Shown here one piece after another: positions 7,939 through 18,030 of a DNA stretch of 62,792 bases. The translations under genes and the position numbers were made by a program. The first letter of the stretch is position 1. The number at the start of each line of letters is the position of its first letter. The notes beneath the pieces are model-generated. The model was not told the DNA's origin. It ran no database searches and saw nothing but the letters and a program-made list of their open reading frames with translations. Source of the DNA: Arthrobacter rhizosphaerae (GTDB lineage: Bacteria; Actinomycetota; Actinomycetes; Actinomycetales; Micrococcaceae); NCBI RefSeq assembly GCF_023062595.1, contig NZ_JALLAN010000007.1, forward strand, positions 201,328 to 264,119. The letters run 5' to 3'.

Positions 7939-10659
7939 CTAAAGATGCACTGCGGAAGCGAGCTGGTCGCGGCCGCGAATGCCCAGTTTGGCGTAGCTGC
8001 GGTAGAGATGCCCTTCAACGGTCCGGACCGAAACCATCAGCTTGTCGGCAATCTGCCTGTCTGTCAGTCCTTCCACGGCGAGCACGACGATGTCCTTCTC
8101 GCGCCGCGTCAAATGCACCCCCGAGGACGATTCAGAAGCCGCCCCGATATCCACGGTTACCCGAAGTTCCCTGTCGCAATCATCCCTGCGGCTGGCTGCC
8201 TCCCGTGACCGCAGCCGATTGCCGGCAATGCCGAAACGGTCAGCCGCAGCCGCAAACAGGTTCCGCGCAACACGGACCAGTCCTGCCGCGTGAACTGCTT
8301 CTCCTGCTTCCAGGTAGTCGGCAGCGGTGCCTGAGAGATGTGCGGTGGCAAATTTGTGCCATGCTCCGGCCCAGGTGCCTTCCATGTTCTCTGTCAGGCT
8401 TGCGATTCTGGAGAAGTCACCCCGATGCCCCAGTCTGGCTGCCACGGCGTGGATCAAGAGCTCGGCTCCGGGCGATGACACCACCGAGGGGTCGTCAAGA
8501 AGTGCCAGCAGAGTGCCCGGGCTGCCATCCCCGGCCTGCAGCACATCAATGCTGGCAGCAGAGAAAATGCGAGCGTACTCGGCGTCGAAACCTCGCCCGG
8601 GGCTCTCAAGGTAATCAAAATCCTGGAGGAGACGCCGGGCTTTGGCGGTGTCCCCGGTTCTGGCAGTGGTGTACGACGCAGCCGCGAGAGTCATAGGCAA
8701 CAAGCCGAGCGGATCATTCTCGCGCAGGGATTCAACGGCTGGAAGGAGGTATGACCCGGCGGCATCGAGCATATCCCGCAACAGGAAGGAAATGCCGCGC
8801 CAGCTTTGCACGGTACCTCCGAAGGTGACCAGCGCTTGGCTTCGCTGGCTTGTATACGCTGCGAGGTAGTCCTCCACTGCTATCCAGTGTCCGGAAGCCA
8901 TCGCTGCACCCAGCTGGCGATGGAGGACAAACTCGGGGAAGAAAAAGAGCTCGCTGCCCTCCGCCGTGAGGAGTGCGTTGGCCTCAGCGGCGACGTTCTC
9001 CGCAGCCTCGGAGCGCCCCTCTGAACGAAGCACTTCTGACCGCATTGCCAGCATAAAAGCCCCTCTAGCCGGGGACCCTCGATTGGGGTCCTCTCCAGGC
9101 GGGATGGAGTCAAATTCATCCAGGTATTTGCCCAGCGACCGGTAATCGGCAGCAGCGCTCAGCGCGAAAAGTTCCAAGACGGTCCAGTGCCGCATCTCGC
9201 CGCCCGAAGCATCCGACAGCTCACCTGTCTTAGCTGCATGGCCGTTAATATCAAGGAGTCTCCGGGCATCTTCGAGGAACGCCTCCGGAATGTGACCCAA
9301 AGCCGCGTGCGTGCACGCCCAGAGGAGCACATCCCCAGGGTTCCGTGCAGGTTCCCCGTCTGCAGCAAAGTGGAGATCCAGCTGCTTTGCTGCCTCCTCG
9401 TAGCTGCCCTGATTGTAATGGGCCCGGGCCATGGCAACCTGCCCGCGTTGGCGGAGGTCTGGGTCACGGATGCGGGCGGCTGCATCCAGTGCCAGCGAAT
9501 TCTGAAACAGTCTCGCGGCCATGACCGATGCCTCCAGCAATTCCGCATCGGGGACTTCGGCTCCGCATTCGAGCGACCAGCTGACCATGCGCAGCACGCC
9601 CTCGGCCGTGGTGGAGTGGTGACGTGCATGCTCGAGGAGCTGTCTGCGTAGGTGGAGGCTTCTTGATGCTGAAACCATTCGGCGGATGGCCCCACTGTAA
9701 CTGGGGTACAACAAGCGCAGCTCGGCTGTCCCTCCCATTGATTCCCGCACCAGTTGGTGTTCCAGGAGGGAACGGACAGCACGGGCACCGCACACTTCTT
9801 CGATAAGCCCACGTGGAACGGGCTCCGACAGGGCGATCAGCTTCAGTGCCTCCTGCTCCTCTGCGCTCCTGCGCTGCAGTTGTTTCGCCACGACGTCGGT
9901 GAGCTTGCGTCCGCCCGATGGCCAGTTGCCGAGGAGCAACCAGATGCCATTCCGCTTTACCAACGATCCAGACTCGATGGCGTCGTTGAGGAGACAGTCC
10001 AACAACAAGGGGTTACCCCCTGATTCTGTCCAAAGAGCCTGCACAGTGCTTTCGGGGACGGTGCCTTCCAGGGCGTGGCCGACGGCTTCAGCTACCTGCT
10101 CCTGTGTCAGGGGCCGCAGATCGATCCGGTCCGCGAGTCCGTCGTACCACAGCTGGTTCATGGCTGCAGGAAGGCCCGGCCGGGAACGGCCAGTGGCCAG
10201 CACGCTTGCCCAACCGGCAGAAACCATGTCAACAACAATGCTTGCAGTCGCGTCGTCCAGGTGATGGGCGTCGTCCACCACGAGAAGGAGCGGGCCGTCC
10301 TTGGCTGAGCGTAGTTTTTGGAAATAGGTCCAGACCGATCTCAGCACGGCGACGGGAGACAGGGCGTCTTCCGCGGACAATCCGGACGTATATGGTGCTA
10401 AGACGCCGAAGGGAACCTTGGCCAGCGACGAACTTCCATGGATCCGCAGGACATTCATGTCCCGGGTAAGCCGTTCACTGATTGCTTCGACCAGGGCGCT
10501 CTTACCGATCCCGGGACCGGAGATCAGGAAAACTGCCTGGCTGGTTTTGGTGAGGATCGTGTGACAGACGCGTTCCATCGTCTCCCGGCGACCGGTCAAC
10601 TGCCGGTTCACCGAGCCTGACTTCGGAACGCGGCCGCTAAACGAGTCCAGGCAAATCAC
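7939..10659 (-). CDS. LuxR family transcriptional regulator with AAA/NB-type ATPase (LAL/MalT-like), copy 1
   Basis: 906 residues from GTG 10659, overlapping the upstream regulator by 23 bp. Walker A is 'GPGIGKSA' (~residues 47-54) and Walker B 'LLLVVDDAHHLDD' (~residues 124-136). A long helical TPR-like middle follows. The C-terminal LuxR helix-turn-helix starts at 'LTRREKDIVVLA' and includes 'DRQIADKLMVSVRTVEGHLY'. LAL proteins integrate an effector with ATP binding before activating transcription. It lies directly upstream of the polysaccharide operon in the same direction, so it may control that operon; this is inference from position. Confidence 0.9.
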   Translation of the reverse strand: MICLDSFSGRVPKSGSVNRQLTGRRETMERVCHTILTKTSQAVFLISGPGIGKSALVEAISERLTRDMNVLRIHGSSSLAKVPFGVLAPYTSGLSAEDALSPVAVLRSVWTYFQKLRSAKDGPLLLVVDDAHHLDDATASIVVDMVSAGWASVLATGRSRPGLPAAMNQLWYDGLADRIDLRPLTQEQVAEAVGHALEGTVPESTVQALWTESGGNPLLLDCLLNDAIESGSLVKRNGIWLLLGNWPSGGRKLTDVVAKQLQRRSAEEQEALKLIALSEPVPRGLIEEVCGARAVRSLLEHQLVRESMGGTAELRLLYPSYSGAIRRMVSASRSLHLRRQLLEHARHHSTTAEGVLRMVSWSLECGAEVPDAELLEASVMAARLFQNSLALDAAARIRDPDLRQRGQVAMARAHYNQGSYEEAAKQLDLHFAADGEPARNPGDVLLWACTHAALGHIPEAFLEDARRLLDINGHAAKTGELSDASGGEMRHWTVLELFALSAAADYRSLGKYLDEFDSIPPGEDPNRGSPARGAFMLAMRSEVLRSEGRSEAAENVAAEANALLTAEGSELFFFPEFVLHRQLGAAMASGHWIAVEDYLAAYTSQRSQALVTFGGTVQSWRGISFLLRDMLDAAGSYLLPAVESLRENDPLGLLPMTLAAASYTTARTGDTAKARRLLQDFDYLESPGRGFDAEYARIFSAASIDVLQAGDGSPGTLLALLDDPSVVSSPGAELLIHAVAARLGHRGDFSRIASLTENMEGTWAGAWHKFATAHLSGTAADYLEAGEAVHAAGLVRVARNLFAAAADRFGIAGNRLRSREAASRRDDCDRELRVTVDIGAASESSSGVHLTRREKDIVVLAVEGLTDRQIADKLMVSVRTVEGHLYRSYAKLGIRGRDQLASAVHL

Positions 10660-13375
10660 CCCGGGAGGTCACACCAAGCTTGGTGAAGACCTGGTACAGA
10701 TGGCCCTCGACGGTGCGGACCGAGACGCCCATCTCCTGGGCAATGTCGCGGTTGGACGTGCCCCGGCCGGCCAGGCGTGCAATCTGCCGTTCCCTTGCGG
10801 TAAGGAGCGGACTTCCACTGCTGGGAACAATGGGCAAGCTGCTGACCGTGGAAGAGAGGTGGTCCAGCCGCGACTGCGCAATCCGGGCGGAGCCCGAGTC
10901 GCCGGCCATGCGGGCAAAATCAACAGCAAGGGCCACACAACGTGCCTCGACGACGTCGAGCTCCATTGATGCGGCGAGCTCACCTCCGGCGAGAAGTACT
11001 TTTGCATCCTTTGTCCGGGTGCCCACTGCTATCAGCCTCGACATTTCAGCGAGCGGCCCCTGACGATGCCCTGCCACGTTTTCCAGAAGGCGATAGTCCT
11101 CCTCCGAACCGTTGACTGTCGCGCCGAGGAGACTGATTCCTGCCAGCGTAAACCTGCCCTCGACGATGTCCTCGCGGGCGGAGGCCAGAAGCCGGTTGGT
11201 CGCGTCCGCTTCCCCCAACCACCGGCCTGCCATGTCGGCACAGAAGTTGGTGACGGTCCTGACAGCGAAAGTGCATTCCCCTCGGGCTGTACGCAACTTT
11301 TCAAGATATTTCCGCGCCTGGCCGGCGTCGCCTATCTGAGCATAGGCAAAGGCCGTAGCCGCGTAAGCGGCCTGGAGCGTGTTCATGACGGGCCGAAGCT
11401 CCAGCTGTGCCACGGAGGAAAGAAGGGACTCCAGGGCAGTGGCTCCGCGTCCCGAATAGACATAGGCAAGGCCCGTGGACAACTCTGAGGCAGACGTCCG
11501 GAAAGCGAGGCCACGAGCCTCCTGGGACCTGGGAGGGTTGACCAGGTCCAGGCACTGCCTCCACCTGCCTGCCTGAAGTAACACGGTGAACGCACGGATC
11601 GAGAACTTTTCGCGGAGACCCACTATGTGTCCGGCGTCAGAGAGCTGCCCCCCGAGCAGCCGCATCAGCTGCAGCGCATCCATCTCGCGCCCCATCGTTG
11701 AGAGAGCTTCCATAAGGATGATGGCCGACTGCATCCGGAACCAGAGGTCATTGTTCAGCCGGGGGTCAGCCGCCTCTTCAAGATCCCGGATGATGTGGCC
11801 GAAATTTCCCGTGAACGCATGGTATTCGAACTCGCTCAGGCTTATCCGGTTGGCAGCCGCAGCCAGCGGATCCGGCCACGACAACTTAACGCCGCGCTTC
11901 ACGCCCAGGCGCTCGCGTGCGTGATCCAGGAGTTCGGGCACCTTGCTTTTATGCTCGGGCAACCACACCATCACGTCGCATTTGGCGGCAACAACTTCCG
12001 CAAAGTCCATGTCAGCGAGTTCTTGCAGCTGCGCCGGGGTGATGTCCTCGAGGGCGGCCAGGGCCTGCAGCGGAAGATCCAGGAGCAGATAGGACGCGGC
12101 CTTCTGGCGTTGCCCTGCCACCCATTCGTCATCCGATTTCTTCAGGCTGCCGGCACAGGTCAGCGCAAACCTCGGATCGAAGAGCTGGTTGGCCGCCTCA
12201 GCAGCCGCCAGCGAGAAAGGCGGGCGCAGTTCCGCCTCACATTCATGGGTCCATGCCGCAAAACCTATGAGCTCTTCAAGTGTCATGTGTGAGACATCGG
12301 GTTCGCGGTCGCCCAAGAGCCTGGTACGCAATTCCCTGCGCCGCGCAACGCTCAACCAGGACCTCACCACATCACCGAGGTACTGTTCCCTGAGGGTCAC
12401 CCATCGGTTGTCAGAGCGGGCTACGCTCAACAGCCCTGCATCTTCCATATCAGCAATAATGTCCGTACCGAAGACGCCGGTCAGCCGTGTAAGGGAAACA
12501 GTCCGCGCACAGGACAGCATTTCAATGACTGCCCGTGTCTCGGGCGACTCACGGGCCCAGCGGGACCGGACGATGTCATCGAGCCCGGTGCCGCCGTCGA
12601 GAACCACTTTGTCCCGCAGCGTCCACACCGAGTCGGAAAGGATAAGGTTCCCCGCCAGTTGCTGCTCAGCCACAAGCGCCTTCAGGAGCATGGGGTTGCC
12701 GCCCACAATGGCGTGGAAGGTGCTCACGAGCGACGAGGAAACACGATGACCCAGCAAGGAGAGCAGCACCTGCTTGGTCTGCAGTTCATTGAGGTTCTCC
12801 AAGCGAACCTCGGTGAGCCGGCGCTCCGTCAAAAGCCAGTGGAAATCCGCCGGCAGATCGCTGATGTTCGGGGCAATGGCGATGATCCTCGCCGTGCGTG
12901 TCAGGAGGATGTTCAGCAGCACCCCTGCACTCATGTCATCCAGGCTGGCTGTGCTGTCGAGCGTGATGACGCACTGCCTCCCACCGGCGTCGTTCCGGAT
13001 GAGGGATGTGATGCCTTGGAGGATTGCGGTTGGCGATCCCATAGCGGCCTGTGGCAGCCGGGCGAGGAGAAATGCAAGGCAGCCGTACGGAGTTTTTGAG
13101 CCGGCCAACGTATTGCGCAACTGGAGTGTAAAGACCTCGGGACCTAATTCCATAACAGCGGTCCTGGCCAGTGAAGACTTGCCGACCCCGCGGGCCCCTG
13201 TGATGACAACCCCCAGGGAATCAGCGTCTGTTAATGTGGCGCGGATATGGCTCAGATCTGCGCTTCGTGCCGGCAGCGACCATCTCTGGTGCTCATCCGG
13301 ACCGGCAAACGTCACTGGATCGGCAAGCGCGCTACCAGTAGACCCACGTCCCCAGTTGAGTGGCTCAATTGACAT
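10637..13375 (-). CDS. LuxR family transcriptional regulator with AAA/NB-type ATPase (LAL/MalT-like), copy 2
   Basis: 912 residues from ATG 13375, with an AAGGA box upstream. Walker A is 'GARGVGKSSL' (~residues 59-68). Large helical repeats occupy the middle. The C-terminal LuxR domain reads 'LTARERQIARLA' ... 'NRDIAQEMGVSVRTVEGHLYQ'. Length and architecture match the following gene, but sequence similarity outside the DNA-binding domain and Walker A is low, so the pair is an old duplication or a recruited pair rather than a recent one. The 23-bp overlap implies co-expression, and possibly hetero-oligomer formation. No effector is evident. Confidence 0.9.
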   Translation of the reverse strand: MSIEPLNWGRGSTGSALADPVTFAGPDEHQRWSLPARSADLSHIRATLTDADSLGVVITGARGVGKSSLARTAVMELGPEVFTLQLRNTLAGSKTPYGCLAFLLARLPQAAMGSPTAILQGITSLIRNDAGGRQCVITLDSTASLDDMSAGVLLNILLTRTARIIAIAPNISDLPADFHWLLTERRLTEVRLENLNELQTKQVLLSLLGHRVSSSLVSTFHAIVGGNPMLLKALVAEQQLAGNLILSDSVWTLRDKVVLDGGTGLDDIVRSRWARESPETRAVIEMLSCARTVSLTRLTGVFGTDIIADMEDAGLLSVARSDNRWVTLREQYLGDVVRSWLSVARRRELRTRLLGDREPDVSHMTLEELIGFAAWTHECEAELRPPFSLAAAEAANQLFDPRFALTCAGSLKKSDDEWVAGQRQKAASYLLLDLPLQALAALEDITPAQLQELADMDFAEVVAAKCDVMVWLPEHKSKVPELLDHARERLGVKRGVKLSWPDPLAAAANRISLSEFEYHAFTGNFGHIIRDLEEAADPRLNNDLWFRMQSAIILMEALSTMGREMDALQLMRLLGGQLSDAGHIVGLREKFSIRAFTVLLQAGRWRQCLDLVNPPRSQEARGLAFRTSASELSTGLAYVYSGRGATALESLLSSVAQLELRPVMNTLQAAYAATAFAYAQIGDAGQARKYLEKLRTARGECTFAVRTVTNFCADMAGRWLGEADATNRLLASAREDIVEGRFTLAGISLLGATVNGSEEDYRLLENVAGHRQGPLAEMSRLIAVGTRTKDAKVLLAGGELAASMELDVVEARCVALAVDFARMAGDSGSARIAQSRLDHLSSTVSSLPIVPSSGSPLLTARERQIARLAGRGTSNRDIAQEMGVSVRTVEGHLYQVFTKLGVTSRGDLPGLV

Positions 13376-13564
13376 GAACTTTTTCCTTACGTCCCGCGTG
13401 GCGGGTATAAGGCGTTTCTGACCTTCCCCCGCTTAGGAGAAGACTACCCCGTGGCGCCGACTGTAAAACAGGGCAGGCACCACCTAGATTTCATCAAGAA
13501 TTGCGCATAACAACGGCGCCTCGTCAAGCCCCGGAAAGGGACGTCTTCCTCACCATGTCAGAGG

Positions 13565-13579
13565 CCGGTCCGGGACCGG
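13565..13579 (-). terminator. Possible terminator hairpin downstream of pth
   Basis: Perfect 7-bp inverted repeat CCGGTCC-G-GGACCGG located 8 bp past the pth stop. No clear T tract follows on the minus strand, so termination is only possible. Confidence 0.35.
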
Positions 13580-13586
13580 ACGGGCG

Positions 13587-14171
13587 TCACGCTTTGGCCG
13601 GATGAAATTTCTGCTGGGCAACTGTCAGGCCATCGCGCACGAGGAGTTCGACGGCGTCAGCGGCCTCGTCCACGAGGAAGGGAAGGTCCTTCTTTTCGGT
13701 CGTCGAGAAATCCCTCAGGACGTAGTCCGCAGTGTCCATTCGGCCCTGCGGGCGTCCTACGCCAACGCGCACCCGCAGGTAGTCCTTGGTAGCCAGCGCC
13801 TTCGAAATGTCCCGCAGTCCGTTGTGCCCGCCTTCCCCGCCGCCGAGCTTCAGCTTGACTGTATTAAAAGGGATATCGATCTCATCATGGACAACAACGA
13901 CGTGGGCCGGGTCCACCGAGTAAAACGTGGCCAGGCCCGAGACCGGACCGCCGGAGACGTTCATATAGCTGAGAGGCTTGGCCAGCACCACCCGCGGACC
14001 GCCGGGTCCCAGCCGGCCCTCCAAAATCTGCGCTCTCGCCTTATGAGTCTTGAAGCTCCCGCCCACTCGGGCTGCAAGCTCATCCAGGACCATTTGGCCC
14101 ACGTTATGCCTGTTGCGGCTGTACCCGGGTCCCGGGTTTCCAAGGCCTGCTATCAGCCACGTCTCAGTCAT
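13587..14171 (-). CDS. pth: Peptidyl-tRNA hydrolase
   Basis: 194 residues from ATG 14171 (MTETW...); upstream in-frame starts add non-conserved sequence. It frees tRNA from prematurely released peptidyl-tRNAs. Family landmarks are all present: '[17 protein letters not shown]' with the catalytic His near residue 21, '[11 protein letters not shown]', '[10 protein letters not shown]' with the key Asp, and '[12 protein letters not shown]'. It follows rplY on the same strand, the usual actinobacterial order prs-rplY-pth, but a strong hairpin lies between the two genes. Confidence 0.96.
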   Translation of the reverse strand: MTETWLIAGLGNPGPGYSRNRHNVGQMVLDELAARVGGSFKTHKARAQILEGRLGPGGPRVVLAKPLSYMNVSGGPVSGLATFYSVDPAHVVVVHDEIDIPFNTVKLKLGGGEGGHNGLRDISKALATKDYLRVRVGVGRPQGRMDTADYVLRDFSTTEKKDLPFLVDEAADAVELLVRDGLTVAQQKFHPAKA

Positions 14172-14269
14172 GAAATCCATCCTAGGTTGGCGAACGCCCT
14201 GTTTTGGCCAATGCACGTTTTGCAATGCTCGGCAAAGCAGCGCAAGGGCAGGGCGATGCCGGGAAACGA

Positions 14270-14300
14270 CAGTGGCCGGGTCCACCGGACCCGGCCACTG
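14270..14300 (-). terminator. Rho-independent-like terminator between rplY and pth
   Basis: Perfect 14-bp stem (arm CAGTGGCCGGGTCC) with a 3-nt loop, 15 bp past the rplY stop, followed on the minus strand by TCGTTT. It lies before the pth start, so it would end or attenuate rplY transcription before pth. Confidence 0.7.
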
Positions 14301-14315
14301 CTTGATTTGCTTGTG

Positions 14316-14909
14316 TTACTCGGCGGAAGCGGCCGCTGCCTCGCCGGCCTCAGCCTCTTCGCCTTCAGCGGACTCTGTGGCCTCGGAGATGTGAACCACG
14401 AGGGCATCGGCGTCGGCCAGCAGGACAGAGCCCTTCGGCAGAACGAGGTCCGATGCGTGGATGTGCTCGCCGGCCGTGCGGCCTTCGATGTCGACCTCGA
14501 CGGCGGTGGGCAGGTGGGTTGCCTCGGCCTCAAGGGAGATGACCGTGAGTTCCTGGTTGTAGACGTTGCCCGGAGCAAGCTCGCCGGTCACGTGGACGGG
14601 GACGTCGACGGTGACCTTCTCGCCCTTGATAACGGTCAGCAGGTCGATGTGCTCGATGATCTGCTTGATCGGATCGCGCTGGATGTCCTTGACGAGGGCG
14701 AGGTGAACGTCGCCGTCGATGTCGAGGGAAAGCAGGGCGTTGGCCTTGCGGACCGCGAGCGTGGTGGCCTTGCTCGGGAGGGTGATGTGGATGGGCTCTG
14801 CACCGTGGCCGTAGATGACGGCAGGAATCTGGCCGGCCATGCGTGCGCGGCGGGCAAAGCCCTTGCCGAATTCGGTACGTACTTCTGCTGCGAGCTTCTG
14901 CTCAGACAT
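14316..14909 (-). CDS. rplY: 50S ribosomal protein L25 / general stress protein Ctc
   Basis: 197 residues, the longer Ctc form: an N-terminal L25 domain that binds 5S rRNA (~residues 1-95, 'RTEFGKGFARRARMAGQIPAVIYGHG') plus a C-terminal TL5-like beta domain (~96-180). It ends in an acidic Ala/Glu-rich tail. The start is fixed by AAGGAG seven bases upstream. It lies between prs and pth as in most Actinobacteria. The 288 bp upstream of it hold no gene and should contain its promoter. Confidence 0.97.
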   Translation of the reverse strand: MSEQKLAAEVRTEFGKGFARRARMAGQIPAVIYGHGAEPIHITLPSKATTLAVRKANALLSLDIDGDVHLALVKDIQRDPIKQIIEHIDLLTVIKGEKVTVDVPVHVTGELAPGNVYNQELTVISLEAEATHLPTAVEVDIEGRTAGEHIHASDLVLPKGSVLLADADALVVHISEATESAEGEEAEAGEAAAASAE

Positions 14910-15197
14910 GTCGATCTCCTTGAAGACTAAAGTGTGTTCAGCAAGGGCGGAGGTCTGTTACGACCTTCAACGCCGGCCAGCCTTTATGGCTGCCCTTCAC
15001 GAAGGGAGATTCAGACCCAGTCGATAACGGAGACTGCGGTTGATCCGTTAGTTTATGTTCCGTAATCACCGGAACTAACGGCCGCTCTCCCTCGCCAAGG
15101 TATCGTCAAGAAGTTTACCAGTGCCGGGCCCGAATCCCGAAAACGGCCCGACCCACTGCCGCCAGCTGGCAGAGCTGGCAACTGTTGCCGCCGTCGC

Positions 15198-16178
15198 TCA
15201 GGCGTTGCCGTCGAACAGGCTCGTCACAGAACCGTCGTCGAACACTTCGCGGATGGCCCGGGCAATCAATGGTGCGATGGAGAGCACTGTGAGTTGGGGG
15301 AAGCTCTTGTCTGCGGTGATCGGCAAGGTATTGGTGACCACAACTTCGCGCGCCCCGGACTCGGAAAGCCTGCGGGCTGCCGGATCAGAGAACACAGCGT
15401 GGGTGGCTGCAATGATGACGTCCTTGGCCCCGGCATTCTTGAGGACCTGCACTGCGCCGGAGATGGTACCGCCGGTGTCGATCATGTCATCGATGAGGAC
15501 GCACGTCCGGCCCTCAATCTGGCCCACGACAGTCTTGGAGACGGCCTGGTTGGGAACAGTCAGATCGCGGCTCTTGTGGACGAAAGCCAGCGGTGCGCCG
15601 CCCAGGCGTTCCGCCCATTGCTCGGCAACGCGCACGCGGCCGGTGTCCGGCGAGACCACCGTGATGTTTTCCGCGTCCACTCGGGTGCGGATGTAATCGG
15701 CCAGGAGCGGGATGGCCATGAGGTGGTCCACTGGGCCGTCAAAGAATCCTTGGATCTGGGAAGTATGCAAATCCACGCTCATGATGCGGTCAGCACCGGC
15801 CGTCTTGTACAGATCAGCGATCAGGCGGGCCGAAATGGGCTCGCGACCGCGGCCCTTTTTGTCCTGCCGCGCATAGGGATAGAAAGGGGAAACCACGGTG
15901 ATGCGCTTCGCGGAGGCCCGCTTCAGCGAATCAATCATGATCAGCTGTTCCATCAGCCAGTTGTTCAGCGGAGCCGGATGCGCCTGGATCACGAAGGCAT
16001 CGGTACCGCGAACGCTCTCGCCTGCACGAACGTAGATCTCACCGTTCGCGAAATCATAAGCGTCAACGGGCAGCAGTTCCGTGCCGAGCTCCTTGGCGAT
16101 CTCGCGGGCAAGGTCGGGATGGGCCCGCCCAGCAGCGAGTACCAGCTTCTTCTCGCCGCGTGCCGTAATTTCGGTCAT
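15198..16178 (-). CDS. prs: Ribose-phosphate pyrophosphokinase
   Basis: 326 residues, the normal length. The enzyme makes PRPP from ribose-5-phosphate and ATP for nucleotide, histidine and tryptophan synthesis. Visible motifs are the flexible-loop region 'YPYARQDKKGRGREPIS', 'VDLHTSQIQGFFD' and the PRPP loop 'CVLIDDMIDTGGT'. Its start overlaps the glmU stop by 4 bp, so the two genes are translationally coupled. An AAGG box precedes the ATG. Confidence 0.97.
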   Translation of the reverse strand: MTEITARGEKKLVLAAGRAHPDLAREIAKELGTELLPVDAYDFANGEIYVRAGESVRGTDAFVIQAHPAPLNNWLMEQLIMIDSLKRASAKRITVVSPFYPYARQDKKGRGREPISARLIADLYKTAGADRIMSVDLHTSQIQGFFDGPVDHLMAIPLLADYIRTRVDAENITVVSPDTGRVRVAEQWAERLGGAPLAFVHKSRDLTVPNQAVSKTVVGQIEGRTCVLIDDMIDTGGTISGAVQVLKNAGAKDVIIAATHAVFSDPAARRLSESGAREVVVTNTLPITADKSFPQLTVLSIAPLIARAIREVFDDGSVTSLFDGNA

Positions 16179-17665
16179 GGTTGCTTGCCTTCTTCTGTTG
16201 ATGCAGGGGTCTCTGAGGAATCTTCGAAGTGGGCTGCGGCTTCTGCCAGCTTTGCCGAGACGCTGCCTGGCCTGTTCGCTGTCACCCAGCCTTCGGCGTT
16301 GCGCTGCTTAGCCAACGACAGGGCCAGTGCGCCAGCCGGCACGTTCTGCCGAACGACAGCACCTGCACCGGTGTAGGCGCCGTCGCCTACCTCAACCGGA
16401 GCAACGAAAACGGTATTTGAACCCGTGCGAACGCCGGAACCGATCACCGTGCGGTGCTTCTTTTCGCCGTCATAGTTTGCCGTGATGTTCCCGCAGCCGA
16501 TGTTGGTGTCTTCGCCGATTTCAGCATCGCCGGCGTAACCAAGATGGGAAAGTTTAGAGCCGCGACCGATCGTGACGTTTTTGGTTTCGTAGAAAGCGCC
16601 AATCTTGCCCGTCTCACCCAGGACGGTGCCTGGCCTGAGGTAGGTGAACGGCCCGACTTTCGAACCGGCTCCAAGAACCGCCCCGGAGCCGTGGGTCCGG
16701 ATCACGGTGGCACCCTCCCCCACCGTCACGTCTGTGAGCGTGGTGTCGGGGCCGACGACGGCGTCCCTCGCCACGTGCGTATCGCCGTGGAGTTGCGTAT
16801 TCGGCAGCAGCCGCACATCCTCCTCAAGCATCACGGTCGAGTCGATCCACGTCGTGGCAGGATCAACAACGGTGACTCCTGCCCGCATCCACGCCTCGAC
16901 AACGCGGCGGTTGTGCTCGGCGCCAAGTGCTGAGAGCTGGACCCGGTCATTGGCGCCTTCAACCTGCCAGCGGTCAGAGGTGACCACTGCCGCGACGCGT
17001 CCGCCTGCCGCCCGGGCCAGCCCGAGGACGTCAGTCAGGTACTTCTCGCCCTGGGCATTGTCCGTGGTGATGTGGCGCAATGAATCCCTCAGGACCGCCG
17101 CATCAAAGGCGTAGATTCCTGAATTGACCTCTTTGATGCCAAGCTCGGCGTCGGAGGCATCCTTATGTTCCCGGATACCTGCAACAGTTCCATCCACGTC
17201 CCGGAGAATCCTGCCGTAACCAGTCGCGTCGTCGAGGACAGCTGTCAGGACTGTGACAGCGTTTCCCTCCGATTCGTGAACCGAGATCAGCTCGGAGAGC
17301 AGGTCCCCGGTCAGGAGCGGGACATCACCGTACGTAACTACAACGGTTCCGGTGAGCGGTGCGGTGCTGTCGAGGGCTTCCAAGGCAACTTCGACGGCGC
17401 GGCCGGTCCCGGGAAGATCGTCCTGATCCACGATTAAGGCGGAAGGATCCAGCTCATTCAGGTGGGAGGCGACAAGATCACGTTCGTGGCGGACCACCAG
17501 GGCAAGCTGCTTCGGGTTGACCGAGCGGGCCGTGTGGAGGGCATGGCCCACAAGGGAACGTCCGCCAATTTCGTGAAGGATTTTTGGTGTGCGCGATTTC
17601 ATCCGGGTACCGGCACCTGCAGCCAGGACGATGACGGCGGCGGGACCAGTATTTACGGGGCTCAC
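16175..17665 (-). CDS. glmU: Bifunctional UDP-N-acetylglucosamine pyrophosphorylase / glucosamine-1-phosphate N-acetyltransferase
   Basis: 496 residues. It supplies UDP-GlcNAc for peptidoglycan. The N-terminal uridylyltransferase half opens with 'VLAAGAGTRMKS' (~residues 14-25). The C-terminal half is a left-handed beta-helix with hexapeptide repeats and the acetyl-CoA region 'GCGNITANYDGEKKH'. The GTG start at 17665 has AAGGAG seven bases upstream. It is coupled to prs downstream. Confidence 0.97.
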   Translation of the reverse strand: MSPVNTGPAAVIVLAAGAGTRMKSRTPKILHEIGGRSLVGHALHTARSVNPKQLALVVRHERDLVASHLNELDPSALIVDQDDLPGTGRAVEVALEALDSTAPLTGTVVVTYGDVPLLTGDLLSELISVHESEGNAVTVLTAVLDDATGYGRILRDVDGTVAGIREHKDASDAELGIKEVNSGIYAFDAAVLRDSLRHITTDNAQGEKYLTDVLGLARAAGGRVAAVVTSDRWQVEGANDRVQLSALGAEHNRRVVEAWMRAGVTVVDPATTWIDSTVMLEEDVRLLPNTQLHGDTHVARDAVVGPDTTLTDVTVGEGATVIRTHGSGAVLGAGSKVGPFTYLRPGTVLGETGKIGAFYETKNVTIGRGSKLSHLGYAGDAEIGEDTNIGCGNITANYDGEKKHRTVIGSGVRTGSNTVFVAPVEVGDGAYTGAGAVVRQNVPAGALALSLAKQRNAEGWVTANRPGSVSAKLAEAAAHFEDSSETPASTEEGKQP

Positions 17666-17836
17666 GTAGAGAGTCTCCTTGCTAGATTGCTCGGTGGATC
17701 GCGCGTTCAGTGCTTCGTGCTGGCTTATGATGCGGCATGCGATCCGGAGCTGCAGTCCGGTCGCGGCATCAAGATCATCCTACTGGACACGCTTTCATAC
17801 CGGCCCGGGTTTCCGGTGACCCGGCTACTGCGGCAG

Positions 17837-17908
17837 TTCCGCCCATAGGATTCGAACCTATACTCCACGGCTCCAAAGGCCGGGGTGCTGCCATTACACC
17901 AGAGCGGA
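17837..17908 (-). tRNA. tRNA-Gln (anticodon UUG)
   Basis: A 72-nt cloverleaf on the minus strand. The acceptor arms TCCGCTC/GGGCGGA pair (one G-T). The D stem GTGT/GCAC has loop AATGGCA. The anticodon loop CTTTGGA gives anticodon TTG (UUG). The T arm is ATAGG-TTCGAAT-CCTAT and the discriminator is A. CCA is not encoded. One mismatch sits at the top of the anticodon stem. Confidence 0.95.
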
Positions 17909-18030
17909 CCGCGCCTCGGAGCTAAGCCCCGCGGCACGAGAATCAATTCTGCCATGAACGTTGGCGCACATGCGACTCAGCCTCCAATCGCCACCCTCGA
18001 GTACCCCGACTGATAGGGCATGATGGAGCA

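Noticed and set aside
13602..14930. 442-codon plus-strand frame antisense to pth and rplY
   Set aside because: Shadow of two well-conserved genes; no family resemblance, and its codon pattern follows from the opposite strand.
15125..15150. CGGGCC ... GGCCCG hairpin downstream of prs
   Set aside because: Short stem with a 14-nt loop and no T tract; too weak to call a terminator.
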